Program-made: the position numbers and the translations under genes
The notes under the pieces: model-generated
The model's input: the letters and a program-made list of their open reading frames with translations, nothing else
What the model was told of the DNA's origin: nothing
The model's database searches: none
Assembly (NCBI GenBank): GCA_034359265.1
Contig: CP136891.1
Span: 47,918,001-47,982,000 of the forward strand
Reading direction: 5' to 3'
Length of the DNA: 64,000 nt
Source: Canna indica
Lineage: Eukaryota > Streptophyta > Magnoliopsida > Zingiberales > Cannaceae
In this document: piece by piece, positions 21,346 to 32,994 of the stretch
Numbering within the stretch: position 1 is the first letter of the stretch
How the letters are laid out: every line of letters begins with the position of its first letter

Positions 21346-22750
21346 ATGAGTTGATGATGGTTGATGGGAGTTGAATGAAGACTTAAAGCTTTACCAAATC
21401 CAAGTTGCAACTTCGTATTGTATGGATGACTTCGGTATGAAAAATCAGCGTCTACTTAATTTGGTATCATCTCCTTACTTTGCTTTGTTTCGTTCAAGTT
21501 GGAGTGTATGATACTTGTTTAATTCGAGTTGATTCTTACCACTCTTGATATGGTTTTATCAAATATTTTTTTATTTTTGATTTTCGGTCTCCTCGGAGAC
21601 CTTTGTAGCCTATAATGGGCTCATGCGACCTTGCGGTTCTAAATCGTTGGCTCATTGTGGTCTTTCGGTTTTCAACCAATAGGAAGAGTTGGAGATCATG
21701 TTTTCATTTATATTTCATTTGTGATCTCTTAAAATTCGTTTTGGTATAATTTGATTTCTTTAAAGATGAATTTAAAGCTATTTAGCAAAGTAGACATTGA
21801 TAATGTTACTTGATTCTTCTCTTTGATACTTAGTTTGATAACTTGCTAGTAGTCAAATTTTCATTATGCTACTAATGATTATTACTTGCAAGTTATAATT
21901 AAATGGAAGGCTTTAGAAATTTGAAAGAAAAAGATAAGTTTGGCAAAATTTCCAAGAATGAGGTATGATTTTGGTTTTACAAAAATCTTAGTTTAATACT
22001 CAATATTAATGCTTTAAAAATGTCTCTATACTCATGATTGAATTTGCATGATAACTTCTTGAAATCTCATGAGTATGATGAATTTTAGTACTTAGGCAAT
22101 TTTCACTTAATGAAACTTGTTCTAGGTTAAGATTTGTTTCTAGCGACCTCATTTTTAAGTCTACACCCAATAAACATGTAGTGTTTAAACTTGAAATTTC
22201 ATGTGTAGGAACAAGGTGATAAATAGATCACTTTAGGAACAACAAATTGACTTGGACACTTTATTTTAAGTCCAAATTTCATAAACATGTTTAGGAATAG
22301 GTATGACATATTTCCATGCATTTAGAATGAAAAATTCACATTGATATGGATAAAATGACATAGATGTCATTTCATTATAACCTCTTTTGAATCAAGTTGA
22401 CCCAAGTCAACAAATTGACTTAGAGTTCTCATTTTCAATTCATATTTGAGGAACATGTTAAAATTTACTCATGTTAGGTGTCCATAGATTTAAGTTTGAA
22501 AAATCATGACTAAATGATAATATTAACCTTAGTAAAGTTTCATGATAACTTGCCTGTTTTAGGATGAAACCATGCTAGATTGATAACTTGGTCTAAGGAC
22601 ACTATGTTCATCTCAAACTTGACATACACTCTTTAAATAACTATTTTGTAGTGTCATGAAAGTTTGAATAAAAACTGAGTACGTTTTAAAAAATAATTAA
22701 AAATTACATAAATGCTATTGAAATTTTAGAATTTTAGTTAATTTTAGAAA
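21346..22750 (+). other. Non-coding arm after gag, plus orientation
   Basis: No coding signal. The first 700 bp match, in inverted orientation, the DNA after the gag at 24430: shared words include TTTTCAACCAATAGGAAG (21672), TTTAGCAAAGT (21780) and CTTGATTCTTCTCTTTG (21809). Beyond about 22100 the match to the other arm fades. Protease, integrase and polymerase are absent. Confidence 0.6.
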
Positions 22751-23160
22751 ACTGTAAAAAACTCCTTTTACTTTGGAGAAGAAGGCTTGTTTTTGAGGCA
22801 TATATCCCAAGGAAAATTATCATCCCAGAAAAAGAAACATGAATCACGTTTTGTTGGATGAATCAAGACATTGAGAGAAGAAGAGATGAAGAAACCACAC
22901 AACATTGAGTATAATCTCATGAATGATAGCTAAAGATTAAGCATTTTACTTTGGAGAAGAAGTAGAAAGCTTAGAAGAAAGGGAAGAGGGTTTTGGCAGC
23001 CGGTCGAATGGGCAAGAAAGCCCTAGTTTCGGGCTTAATAACCTTAGTTGAATGGTCTGGATTAAGTCTGGCAGAAAACTGGACAAACCAGATCATTTTC
23101 CGCCCGCCGGTCGATCGGGTGGTCGCAAGTCGATCGACCACTCGATCTGCCATGGGTTTT
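22751..23160 (-). other. Possible LTR-promoter-like centre of the inverted pair
   Basis: Read on the minus strand from 23160: palindrome-rich DNA (TGGTCGATCGACTTGC, CCGATCGACCGGC at about 23098-23145), an A/T-rich TTATTAAG near 23035, then a pyrimidine-rich run TTCCCTTTCTTC near 22985. That order resembles the U3-R part of the copia LTRs in this window, but no LTR end is visible. A direct repeat TTTTACTTTGGAGAAGAAG occurs near 22768 and 22947. Confidence 0.35.
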
Positions 23161-24429
23161 TAACCCTTAAAGAAAAATTATTTTTGAGAGATGTGTAGAT
23201 TTAAATTTTATGAAATTTTTTTCATATTAACTATACTTTATGAGGATTCCAAAAAATCAAGAATCACTCAAAAAGGATGTCTCTACAATTTTCTAGAAAT
23301 TCTACGAGTTCTCAATGACATTTTTGTAAATATGAGTCATTTATCCAACGATTTCAGATTTTGTTCAAATTTTCTAGATACCAACATATGACCATTTAAG
23401 ACATGTATGCTAAGTTTGAGACCAAGATAATGCCAAAAAAAAAATTTATCTTAGCATCATTTTGTTTCAGAGATAAGCATAATACTATAAAGTTGCTAAT
23501 TATCGATTCTTAACTTATACTCATGGTTTTTCAAGTGAAGACACATGTGCACTCAATATAAGTGGATCTAAATATCTTTTCCAACTACTACCTCAATATG
23601 ATAATATTTAATGTGAATTTTAACCTAGAGCACATTTCAATTGATCAAGAAATCATACAATTTCTTAAGATATCAAGGTTTTGCCTACTCATGCAATTTC
23701 ATAGATTTGGCACTAAAAAATAATCATGAGTGTGGAGGCATCATGAAGTCATGAATATTCAATATTTAAAAAATATTTTACCAAACTTAAACTCATACCT
23801 CATTCTTGGAGTCTTGCCAAACTTGCCTTTTCTTTTTTCCTCATAATAATATAGTCTTCCATTAACATTCACAACTTGCAAGTAGACTTCATTATTAGAT
23901 AATGAAATTAAGGCTACTAGCAAGCTAACCAAAACCAAATAGCAAAGAGAAGAATCAAGTATCATTTTCAAAGTCCACTTTGCTAAATAGTTTGAAATTC
24001 GTTTCAAAATAAATTATCGTGAATTCGAAATGAATCGAGAGATTTCAAAATATGAAATATTTAAAAGATAAGATCTCCAACCCTTCCTATTGGTTGAAAA
24101 CTGAAAGCCACAATTAGCCTACATGCTACATAGGTCTCCGAAGAGACTAGGAAATCAAAATAAAAAACCATTTCATAAAGTAAATCGAGAGCACGGAGAT
24201 CAACTAGAGTTAAACATGGTATCATAATCTTCAACTAAGGTAAAAATAATGCAAGATAGAAGATGATGCCGAAATAGTTTTGATGCCAACTGCCTAAGGC
24301 ATCAAGGTAGCTTGAAGTTGCAACCAAGGGAGAATTCATCATTCAAATCCATGGTCAACTTCAACATATTAGTGTGGTAGCTCCCCCTACAAGAGAACAA
24401 GAAACTTTTAGTACCCAAATGGCTTTGGG
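23161..24429 (-). other. Non-coding arm after gag, minus orientation
   Basis: It follows the antisense gag and mirrors 21346-22100, for example TTTTCAACCAATAGGAAG on the minus strand near 24095. I see no protease, integrase or reverse transcriptase motif on either strand. Confidence 0.6.
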
Positions 24430-25808
24430 TCATTGGGGGTGAGATGACCTAGGAATCCAAAGTGTCTTAGCAACACTTGGATTTCTTTTAAATGCACAAT
24501 CCTGAATGGCATGGCCATTTATACCATAACAAAAACAATTTCCATGAAACTTTTTCTTTTGAACATGAGGTTTAAAGGAGGAATGCATGACATTTGAACT
24601 AAGATGAGCATGAGCATTCTTGAGAGAAATATTCATTTTCTTATGATCATGAGGTCTAGAGATAGAGTACTTAACATGACAAGCATGAGATGCATGAATG
24701 TTATCAAAAGTGTTATTTCTCCTTTTCGGTTTTTTAAAGGTAGAAGCTTTTGTAAATTCATTTACCTTTTTACTCATTACTAAAACCTCATTTTTTAGGT
24801 CATTTATGGATTTATATAACGCATGCATTTGAGATTTTAACATTAGATTTTCCTTATTGATTTTGAGTTTTCATTTTTCAAAATCTCATTCTCAATTTTG
24901 AAATCCTTTTTCAAGTTTTCATTTTCAAGCTTTAAGTCCTTAAGCTCAAGTTTCAACATATCATGACAAGGATCAAATGAGCTAGATCTCAATTTCTCAT
25001 TTTCTAATTCTAGAGCATGTATGTGTGAACTAAGTTTAGAATTCTCATTTTTAATCCTTTTGTTTTCCTTATCCTTTTTCAAGAGCAAGGCATACATATT
25101 TTTATACTCATCCATTAATTCATCAAAATCATGAGAGCTAGATGAGTTAATACTATCAATATTATTAACATGACTAGAAGGAGAGGAGAGTACCTCATTA
25201 TTATAATTCACGAGGCAAGCTTTTGAAGTAACTTCATGGTGATTGCAAGAGGATGTTTCATTTGAGTGGGATGATGATGTGGAGGCATTCGACCTCTTCT
25301 TTGCCTTGTTCTTCATGGTAGGGCAGTTCTTCCTTACATGCCCTTTTTCTTGGCACACATGGCAAATCACCTTCCTTTTCCTATTTCTTGTGCTTTTATG
25401 ACTAGAGGCACTATGGGCTTCAAAAACCATATTAGTATTGGGTGAATGACAATTGTCATCACTCCCCTCATCAAATGTATTGAGCTCTTCGGTTTTTGCA
25501 TAATTATAAAACATGTTTAAAGTAGCCCAAATATCGAATGTGGAAGTACAATGCATGATTTTCTCAAACACATTATTTTCCAAAGAACAAAATATGCAAT
25601 TTATAGCTTTAGCATTTAACTCAAACATGCTAATTTGTTCTTGGGTCCATGCATTCATGTCTTCCTTGGGTTCACTATATCTAATTTTTACCATGTTGAA
25701 AATACCTAAACCTTGAGTCTTTAAGAAGGTACACATCCTAGACTTCCAAATACCAAAGGTTGACTCATCGAACCTAAGAAGAGAAGACTCTACCAACTCA
25801 GGTGCCAT
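24430..25808 (-). pseudogene. Copia-type gag of a gag-only element
   Basis: From the ATG at 25808 (minus strand) a 321-codon frame starts MAPELVESSLLRFDES and contains the gag core (FELNAKAINCIFCSL, HCTSTFDIWATLNMFY), a good CCHC zinc knuckle CHVCQEKGHVRKNC, a serine-rich linker and a coiled coil. After one frameshift near 24843 it goes on for 137 codons to a second knuckle CYGINGHAIQDC. This is close to the gag starting at 63477 (MALELVASSPPRFDES). Little damage compared with neighbouring genes: one shift, no internal stops in the long frame. No pol follows. It could supply or compete for particle protein, or simply be a decayed element with pol deleted. Confidence 0.85.
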
Positions 25809-25863
25809 TTTTCGGATTGAGAGAAAGTGTAGGAGAGATGGTGAAATCTCAATCTACAGTCTC

Positions 25864-25875
25864 GCTCTGATACCA
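25864..25875 (-). other. Primer binding site (initiator tRNA-Met), minus strand
   Basis: GCTCTGATACCA on the plus strand is TGGTATCAGAGC on the minus strand, two bases beyond the end of the antisense LTR at 25878. Confidence 0.88.
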
Positions 25876-25877
25876 AT

Positions 25878-26157
25878 TGTTTTACGAAATGACACACTAG
25901 AGGGGGGGTGAATAGTATGTTATCTAAATCTATTTGCCTAATTTTGATTTTAATCGTTTCGTATATTATTTAGGCAAATTGCAATTTTACGATTAAATGC
26001 AGAAGTAAGATAAACCAATTAAGCACAAACAAAAGATTACAATGCTAACACACAAATTTATAGTGGTTCGGCCCCAATGCCTACTCCACTACCTAAGCAC
26101 CCCGCTTAGGATTTTTAAACTAAGTTTACTAGATTAAATTGACTTGAAGAGACTCAC
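25878..26157 (-). repeat. 3' part of an antisense copia LTR
   Basis: Closely matches the last 280 bp of the LTR at 61881-63409, including CCTAAGCGGGGTGCTTAGG and the GAACCACTATA motif. The 5' part of the LTR is missing beyond about 26157. This is the 5' LTR of the gag-only element on its left. Confidence 0.85.
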
Positions 26158-26278
26158 TTAATTCTATTGTTGATTCTATCACTTCTGCTATGCATGATGT
26201 TAATATGGTAGCTTCAGAAAGACTCTGACTGTGTTTATGGTCCTTGGATTAAGGTCTCTAGAAAACCTAGGAAATCTT
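26158..26278 (+). pseudogene. Possible LINE ORF1 fragment
   Basis: A 120-bp sliver reads DSDCVYGPWIKVSRKPRKSL on the plus strand. A 'YGPWxxVxRKxRK' run is typical of the region after the zinc knuckle in ORF1 of plant L1-type LINEs. It lies between two copia LTRs of opposite orientation. The match is short and could be chance. Confidence 0.35.
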
Positions 26279-26599
26279 TGTTGGCTTAAGGGTCTCTCTT
26301 AAGCCTCGATCTTTATTTTGATGATAACAAACATGTATTTAATCCAAGTGTGAAGTTTTGAGTTCAGGTTGAGGTTGCGATAAGCATGCCAAGTCCATTC
26401 AAACGAGATGAAAGAAAATATCGTCAAAGAAATGGAAGAAGAAATGCTCGGGCTTAGATCAAGTAGAATTCATGTAATATACCCCTAGATAAGTTTATCC
26501 CAAGCCAAAATTGTAAAGTTATCCAAGTTGGAACTTAGTAACCAAACCCATAAAAAGGCATGAAAAAAAATCCAAGAAGAAGTCAGCCTCAGCCTGAGT

Positions 26600-26900
26600 T
26601 CGGTCGATTGGTCGGTCGATCGAACAAGGCAGTATTCTGCCAAGCAGACTATTTGGTCGACCAAATGGTCGACCGAAGTAGGTGAAGTAATCTGCGCAAG
26701 GCTGCGTCGGTCGACCGACCGAAGCAAAAAATGGGCAGAATGGTCACCGATCGACCGATCGGTCGACCGGGTTGGAGATCGCTTGACGCGCGACCCTGGC
26801 TCCATTGATTCAGTCGATCGACTAGTCGACCGAGCTCTCTCATCCAGCTAGTGATCGCAGTGGCAGTCGATCTGTCGGTCGACCGACCGATCGATCGACC
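26600..26900 (+). repeat. Palindrome array in the copia U3
   Basis: Within 300 bp are repeated clusters of GGTCGACC, TCGATCGA and CGATCG words, for example TTGGTCGACCAAATGG, TCGGTCGACCGACCG, ACCGATCGACCGATCGG and GTCGATCGACTAGTCGACC. The clusters are separated by 30-60 bp of ordinary sequence with the recurring word GGCAGAA. The array ends about 60 bp ahead of the TATA box. Similar arrays occupy the same place in the LTRs at 14599-14820, 35781-36040, 44703-44907 (antisense) and 62220-62590. Confidence 0.85.
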
Positions 26901-26954
26901 AGCTACCGAACGGCTTCAACGGCTATTTTTTTGCTCGTTGAACGGTCCGTTTGG

Positions 26955-26979
26955 GTGCGGGGTTATAAATACCCCTCAC
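26955..26979 (+). promoter_or_regulatory. Copia core promoter: TATA box in an inverted repeat
   Basis: TTATAAATA (26963-26971) lies between GTGCGGGG (26955-26962) and CCCCTCAC (26972-26979), inverted with one mismatch. The perfect version is in the antisense LTR at 44633-44657. Confidence 0.75.
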
Positions 26980-27638
26980 CCAACTTTTTTAAATCTTCTT
27001 AGAACTTTTATTGAGCAATTAAAGAAGTTTTTGAGCCTTCATAAAGAGTGAATTCGTGTGCGCCCTCTGCTTTCGTCGATAACTCATTTCAAGCATTGCT
27101 TCCCTGCTTCCTTCAATCTTGTTGCAATACAAAGAGTCATCATCCTGCAAGTTGGAGACGTAAAGGCGGTGGAAAGGAGTCTTGGTTCATTTTACATTCT
27201 TAAGCTCTTTCATCTGTATTTGATGTTTATTGTAATCTTGTTTTCCATTTAAGATAGCTGATAGGTGTGCTAGGAAACACTTAGGGAAAACTTTATAGAA
27301 TTGTGTTCTGCCTAGGTGAATAGGATTGAGGTGTTCTCAGAGTGGTGAAAAGAGTGTTCTCAGTGTATTCAAAGGGAAACATAATCTCTATAAAGTAGTG
27401 GTTAGAAATCCTTGGTGAGGAGCCAAGGTAGAGGAGTAGGCAGTTGGCCAAACCACTATAATTATTCTTGTGTGCATTGCTTACTTGCTTTTGTCATTGC
27501 TATTAATATTTGATCACATTTCTTGCTAAGAAACACTTGCACCTAAGTGAAGATAAAATTGAACAAAAAGAAAAGAATTGAAAAAGGGGACAGACACTAT
27601 TCAACCCCCCCTTCTAGTGTCGGGTTTCACACAACAAT

Positions 27639-27650
27639 TGGTATCAGAGC
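27639..27650 (+). other. Primer binding site (initiator tRNA-Met)
   Basis: TGGTATCAGAGC two bases after the LTR end. Confidence 0.92.
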
Positions 27651-27693
27651 CAAGTCGTAAGTCTAGATTTAACCATCTTCCCTACAATTCAAG

Positions 27694-29250
27694 ATGTCTA
27701 GTGAAATCCAATTAGCTCAAGGGTCCTCTACTCATACTCCACCACTATTTGATGGGAACAACTATGCTTATTGGAAGATTCGCATGAATGACTTCCAACA
27801 ATCCTTAGGCATGGATGTATGCAGGATGATTCTAGTAGAGTATAAACAACCCGATAAGGACATGGACAAATGGGACCAAGAAGATATTAGACTTTTTAAT
27901 GCAAATGCAAAGGCCGTCAATGCTTTATATTGAGGCTTATCAATTAATGAATTCAATAGGATCTCAACATGTAAGTCCGCATATGAAGTATGGAAGGTCC
28001 TAGAGACGACCCATGAAGGGACTTCACAAGTAAAAGAATCAAAAATAAGCTTACTAATGCATGATTATGAGATGTTTAAAATGCTATCACATGAGTCTAT
28101 TGATGTCATGCATGCTAGATTTCAGAATATTACAAATGGCTTAGCTAACCTTGGCAGAGAAATAAGGGAAGAGGAGAAGGTAAGGAAGCTCCTCCATTCC
28201 CTGCCAAAATCTTGGGAGTCCAAAGTCACAGCCATCATGGAAGCCAAGGACTTGAGCACCTTGAAGATTACTGAGCTCATTGGGTCTCTCGTGACACATG
28301 AGACCCACATGAAGCAATACCAAGAGGAAGATGCCCCCAAAGGCAAGACCATCGCCTTAAAAGCATCACATCGAGCAGAAGAGTCATCATCATCTGAGGA
28401 AGAGACAGATGATCTTGAAGAAATGGCCATGCTAGCAAGAAGATTCATGAGTTTCATGAGAGGAGGCATGAGGAAGGGAAGAGGAGGCTACACATGCTAC
28501 AATTGCAACAAGACCGGGCATCTAAAGAAAGATTGCCCACTTCTCAATATGGCCTCCACCTCCAACCCTCACAAAAAGGAAAAGTACAAAAAGAAGAAGA
28601 AGGCAATGATGGCCATGTGGGATGAAAGCGAGGCCTCATCAAGTGAAGAAGAAGTAAAGAGTGAAAAGGCAAACCTTTACTTGATGGCAAAGGATGATGA
28701 GGTAAGATTTATTTTTGGTGAAGTTTCATTTACTCAACAAGAGCTAGAAATTGAATTTGAGCAAATGCATGATGAATTCAATGTCATTAGGAGAATGATA
28801 ATCTATTACTTTCATGCAATGCCTTAAGGAAAGAAGTAGACACCCTTAAGGAAGAGACATGCACCCTAGAAAAAGCTAAGAACTTAGAAAATGATAACCG
28901 AAAATTAGAAGATGAAAACAAGTATTTAAGTGATCAAGTAGAGAATTTAAATGATAGCATGCTAACATTAAAGAAGGAACTTTGCATGCTTAATAAAAAG
29001 ATGACAACCATGTAAAATATCAAGCCTAAAGTAGTTCATAAAAAGAAATCATCATACTTCCATGCTCACACACACACTAGAAGAAAATTTAATGGAAATT
29101 ATTTTTCATGTGGCATATTTGGCCACATGGCCAAGGATTGTGCATTAAGAAGGAACCCACATGCAAGATTTACATGGGTTCCCACAATGACTAACACTCA
29201 AGGACTCAAGAAAATTTGGGTACCTAAAGTGGTCTCTTCTCCTCTTGTAG
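27694..29250 (+). pseudogene. Copia gag (26-kb element)
   Basis: The ATG at 27694 gives MSSEIQLAQGSSTHTPPLF. A TGA at 27931-27933 breaks the gag core, which continues in frame (YEVWKVLETTHEG, then MHDYEMFKMLSHESIDVM) to an intact zinc knuckle CYNCNKTGHLKKDC near 28500. A lysine-rich linker and a coiled coil follow. A deletion near 28795 of about 60 bp relative to the 14-kb element shifts the frame; a second half knuckle (SCGIFGHMAKDC) is read near 29110. Gag forms the particle and binds RNA. Two lesions inactivate this copy, though the core is well preserved. Confidence 0.9.
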
Positions 29251-32200
29251 GTGGAGAAGCATCCTCAAGCAAGTAAGAGCACTTGGATATTGGATAGCGG
29301 TTGCTTAAAGCACATGATGGGAGACATCAATTTAATTGCAACCCTATCGAGTAAAGATGGTGGACATGTCACATTTGGAGACAATGCCAAAGGTAAGATT
29401 GTTGGCATTGGTGACATAGGTATACTCCCTTACCCATGCATTAAGAATGTTTTATTAGTTGATGGGTTAAAACATAATTTGATTAGTATATCACAATTAT
29501 GTGATAATGGATACATAATAGTTTTTGAAGCATCTAAATGTATTATTAGAAGTGCACCATCAAATGATATCATGTTTATTGGAAATAGGCAAACAATGTA
29601 TACACCTTAGAATTAAATGTCTTGCCAAATCCTCATGTTAGATGCTTAGTTGTCATGGAGAATGTCTCTTGGTTGTGGCATAGAAGGCTAGGACATGCTA
29701 GCATGAGCCTCATCCAAGAGATATCTAGGAAAGGATTAGTTAAAGGCTTACCCAAAATAAAGTTTGAAAAAGACAAACTTTGTGATGCATGTCAACTAGG
29801 TAAGCAAGTCAAATCTTCATTTCATAGCATTAATCAAGTTAGTACATCTAGAATTCTTGAGCTTGTGCACATGGCTCTCTTTTGTCCATGTGATGTAGCT
29901 AGTCTAGGTGGAAAGCTATATTGTTATGTATTAGTTGATGATTTTTCTAGATTCACATGGGCTTTTTTTTTGCCAAGAAAAATGAAACCTTTGAGTTTTT
30001 CAAAAAGTTTACAAAGAAAGTTTCAAATGAAAAAGGAGTATCAATTTTGAAAATTAGAAGTGACAACGGAGGGGAGTTTAAAAATGAAAAAAAAATTGAG
30101 TTTTGTGATGATTTAGGCATTGAACATACTTTTTCTACCCCTAGAATCCCTCAACAAAATGGGGTAGTTGAGAGGAAGAATAGAACCTTATAAGAAATGG
30201 CTAGGACTATGCTATGCGAAAATAATTTGCCTAAGTATTTTTGGGCCGAAGCCATAAATACTTCTTGTTATGTTCTTAACCAAGTTTTATTGAAACCAAA
30301 AATTAAGAAAACACCTTTTGAGCTTTGGAATGGTAAAATCCCAAATGTGGGATATTTTCATGTTTTTGGATGCAAATGTTTTATATTAAATACTAGGGAG
30401 AATTTAGGAAATTTTGATTCTAAATCCGATAAAGGGATTTTCCTAGGTTACTCCACTAATTCTAAGGCATATAGAGTTTACAACCGTAGAACAATGATTG
30501 TTGAAGAATCCATGCATGTCACGTTTAATGAAACTAATGATTCTTCTAGAAATGTGAAGATTATGAATGTAGGTGAGAAACTTGAGGATCTTACACTTCA
30601 TGATAAAGAAGTGGAGGATGAAGATAATGAGGAGACCCAACATGAAGAACCTCCATCCTCAAATCTACCTCAAGTTGAAGATGAAGATGAAGAAGCTCTA
30701 CCACCTCTCCCTAAAGGATATCGATTGGTAAGAGATCATCCAATGGACCAAGTCATTCGAGAGCCTTCAACGGGAGTGGTAACACATTCTAAACTCAAGA
30801 ATGTTTGTCAATATGTTGCTTTTGTATCTCAAGTAGAACCTAAGAACATTAAGGAAGCAATAGAAGATGAGTTTTGGGTACTCAATCAATTTGCTATAAA
30901 TGATATATGAGACTTAGTGCCTAGACCTAGTGAACAAACCATAATTGGAACTAAATGGGTATTTAGGAATAAACTAGATGAAAAAGGATTGGTTATTAGA
31001 AACAAAGCTAGGTTAGTGGCACAAGGGTACAATCAACAAGAAGGAATAGACTATAATGAAACTTATGCTCCCGTAGCTAGATTAGAAGCAATTAGAATGC
31101 TTTTGGCATATGCTAGCTTTAAGGGTTTTAAACTTTTTCAAATTGATATAAAAAGTGCATTTTTAAATGGTTTTATTAATGAAGAAGTCTATGTTGAACA
31201 ACCCCCCGGATTTGAAAGTTTTGAGTTTCCAAACCATGTTTTCAAACTTAAAAATGCATTATATAGTTTAAAATAAGCCCCTAGGGATTGGTATGAAAGG
31301 CTTTCAATTTTTCCTAATTGAACAAGGTTTTGATATTGGAAAAGCCGAAGTTTCACTTTTCATTAAGCATCATGAAAATGACATGTTATTAGTTCAAATT
31401 TATGTTGATGACATAATTTTTGGTGCTACTAATGAAATGTTTTGTAAGTGGTTTTCTAAATGTATGGAAGATGAGTTTGAGATGAGCATGATGGGAGAAC
31501 TCTCCTTCATGCTTGGTCTCCAAATCAAGCAAACCAACAAAGGGATCTTCATCAATCAAGCCAAGTACACAAAGGAGCTCATCAAAAGGTTTGGGATGAA
31601 TGAAGCCAAGATAGCTTCTACACCTATGAGCGCATCCATCAAGCTTGTCAAAGATGAAGAGGGCATTAAAGTGGACGAAAAATGATATCGAGGTACGATT
31701 GGTAATCTTCTTTATTTAACCGCAAGTAGACCCGATATCATGTTTAGTGTTTGTGTATGTACTAGGTTTCAATCTTGCCCTAAAATGTCTCACTTAAGTG
31801 TGGTAAAACACATATTGAGGTATTTAAAGGGCACGGTTGACTTAGCATTATGGTATCCATGTCATACATCATTTGATTTAATCATTTTTTTGGACGCTAA
31901 TTTTGCCGGATGTAAGGTAGATAGAAAAAGCACTAGTGGGTGTTGTCAATTCTTAGGAGCGAGTCTTGTTTCTTGGTTCTCAAAGAAACAAAACTCAGTT
32001 GCGCTTTCAACTACCGAAGCGGAATACATCGTTGCGGCTAGTTGTTGTGCGCAAGTCCTTTGGATGAAACAAACCCTTTTAGACTATGGACTTTGGTATT
32101 CTTGCATACCTATACAATGTGATAATACTAGTGCAATAAATTTAACCAAAAATCCCATTTTACACTCTAGAACTAAGCATATTGACTTGAGACATCATTT

Positions 32201-32351
32201 TCTTAGGGATAATGTGACTAAGGGAAATATATCGATAAAATTTGTATCCACCGATAAACAACTTGCCGATATATTTACAAAACCCATGGTTGAAGAAAGC
32301 TTCATAAGTTTAAGGATGCAATTAGGAATTTGTGTTTTTCCTAGTAATTAA
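29251..32351 (+). pseudogene. Copia pol (26-kb element)
   Basis: Protease: WILDSGCLKHMMGD (29280-29325). Integrase zinc domain: WHRRLGHASMSLIQ, CDACQLGKQVKSSF. Integrase core: HMALFCPCDVAS, where alanine replaces the first catalytic aspartate (the 14-kb sister has HMDLFGP), then IRSDNGGEFKN and QQNGVVERKNRTL. Reverse transcriptase (30917-31685): KWVFRNKLDEKG, ARLVAQGYNQ, YVDDIIFGATNE; a frameshift lies near 31285. RNase H (31860-32300): FLDANFAGCKVDRK, STTEAEYIVAASCC, CDNTSAINL, SRTKHIDLRHHF. Stops occur at 29608, 30194, 30908, 31274 and 31683. It ends at 32351. Confidence 0.93.
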
Positions 32352-32885
32352 AATGTTTTTCTTTAAAATGTATATGCTTTTCAAAAATTGCATTCAATAC
32401 AGTATCATCACACTTATGTATTCCTCTGTAGTAGGGCTTTGCGACCAATTGGTGTTTGCCTTCTCTAGGCTTACATTAATGGGAAAGACGATAGTCGTAG
32501 ATGATACTTAGTTATTGTGGCTTTCTTGATTTTTTATGATTTCACTCATTAATTGTACCTTAATTCTTACCCTTTTTTATTGATGTCAAAAGGGGAAAAA
32601 AAGTAAGGTCACACTTGGTTTTCACGATGCATATAGTTAGGGTGAGTTTTATAGTTAAGGGAGAGTTAAAAATGATATGCACATTGATAGAGGGAGCATA
32701 GGATGAGTTATAGGAATTTGAATATGCACATTGATAGGGCGAGCATAGGAGCATAGGTTGAGTCACAAGTGGTTAAATGCATATGCTAAGTTACATATCT
32801 TGCATGTCCTAACTCATGAATGCCTTAACTCAAACTCACAAACACTTATGCTTTCTAAAAATTTCATGTTATGTTTGTCATCATC
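32352..32885 (+). other. Copia 3' non-coding region
   Basis: No env-like frame or other gene. It contains the usual SIRE-type stretch AAGGGGAAAAAAAG near 32590 and copies of TGCACATTGATAG near 32680 and 32727, a short direct repeat. Confidence 0.6.
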
Positions 32886-32899
32886 AAAAAGGAGGAGAT
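32886..32899 (+). other. Polypurine tract
   Basis: AAAAAGGAGGAGAT directly precedes TGTTGGCTTAATGG, the 3' LTR start. Confidence 0.9.
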
Positions 32900-32994
32900 T
32901 GTTGGCTTAATGGTCTCTCTTAAGCCTTGATCTTTATTTTGATGATAACAAATATGTATTTAATCCAAGTCTTAAGTTTTGAGTTCAGGTTGAG
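32900..32994 (+). repeat. 3' LTR of the 26-kb copia, first piece
   Basis: Matches the start of the 5' LTR up to GAGTTCAGGTTGAG, where the solo chromovirus LTR is inserted. Confidence 0.9.

Larger units (their letters stand above)
26279..27636 (+). repeat. 5' LTR of the 26-kb copia
   Basis: 1358 bp, starting TGTTGGCTTAAGGG and ending TTTCACACAACA. It includes the palindrome array 26600-26900 and the TATA box at 26963-26971. Confidence 0.92.

Noticed and set aside
32352..32885. An env-like gene after pol, as in some SIRE elements
   Set aside because: Only about 530 bp lie between the pol stop and the polypurine tract, with no frame of useful length on the plus strand.
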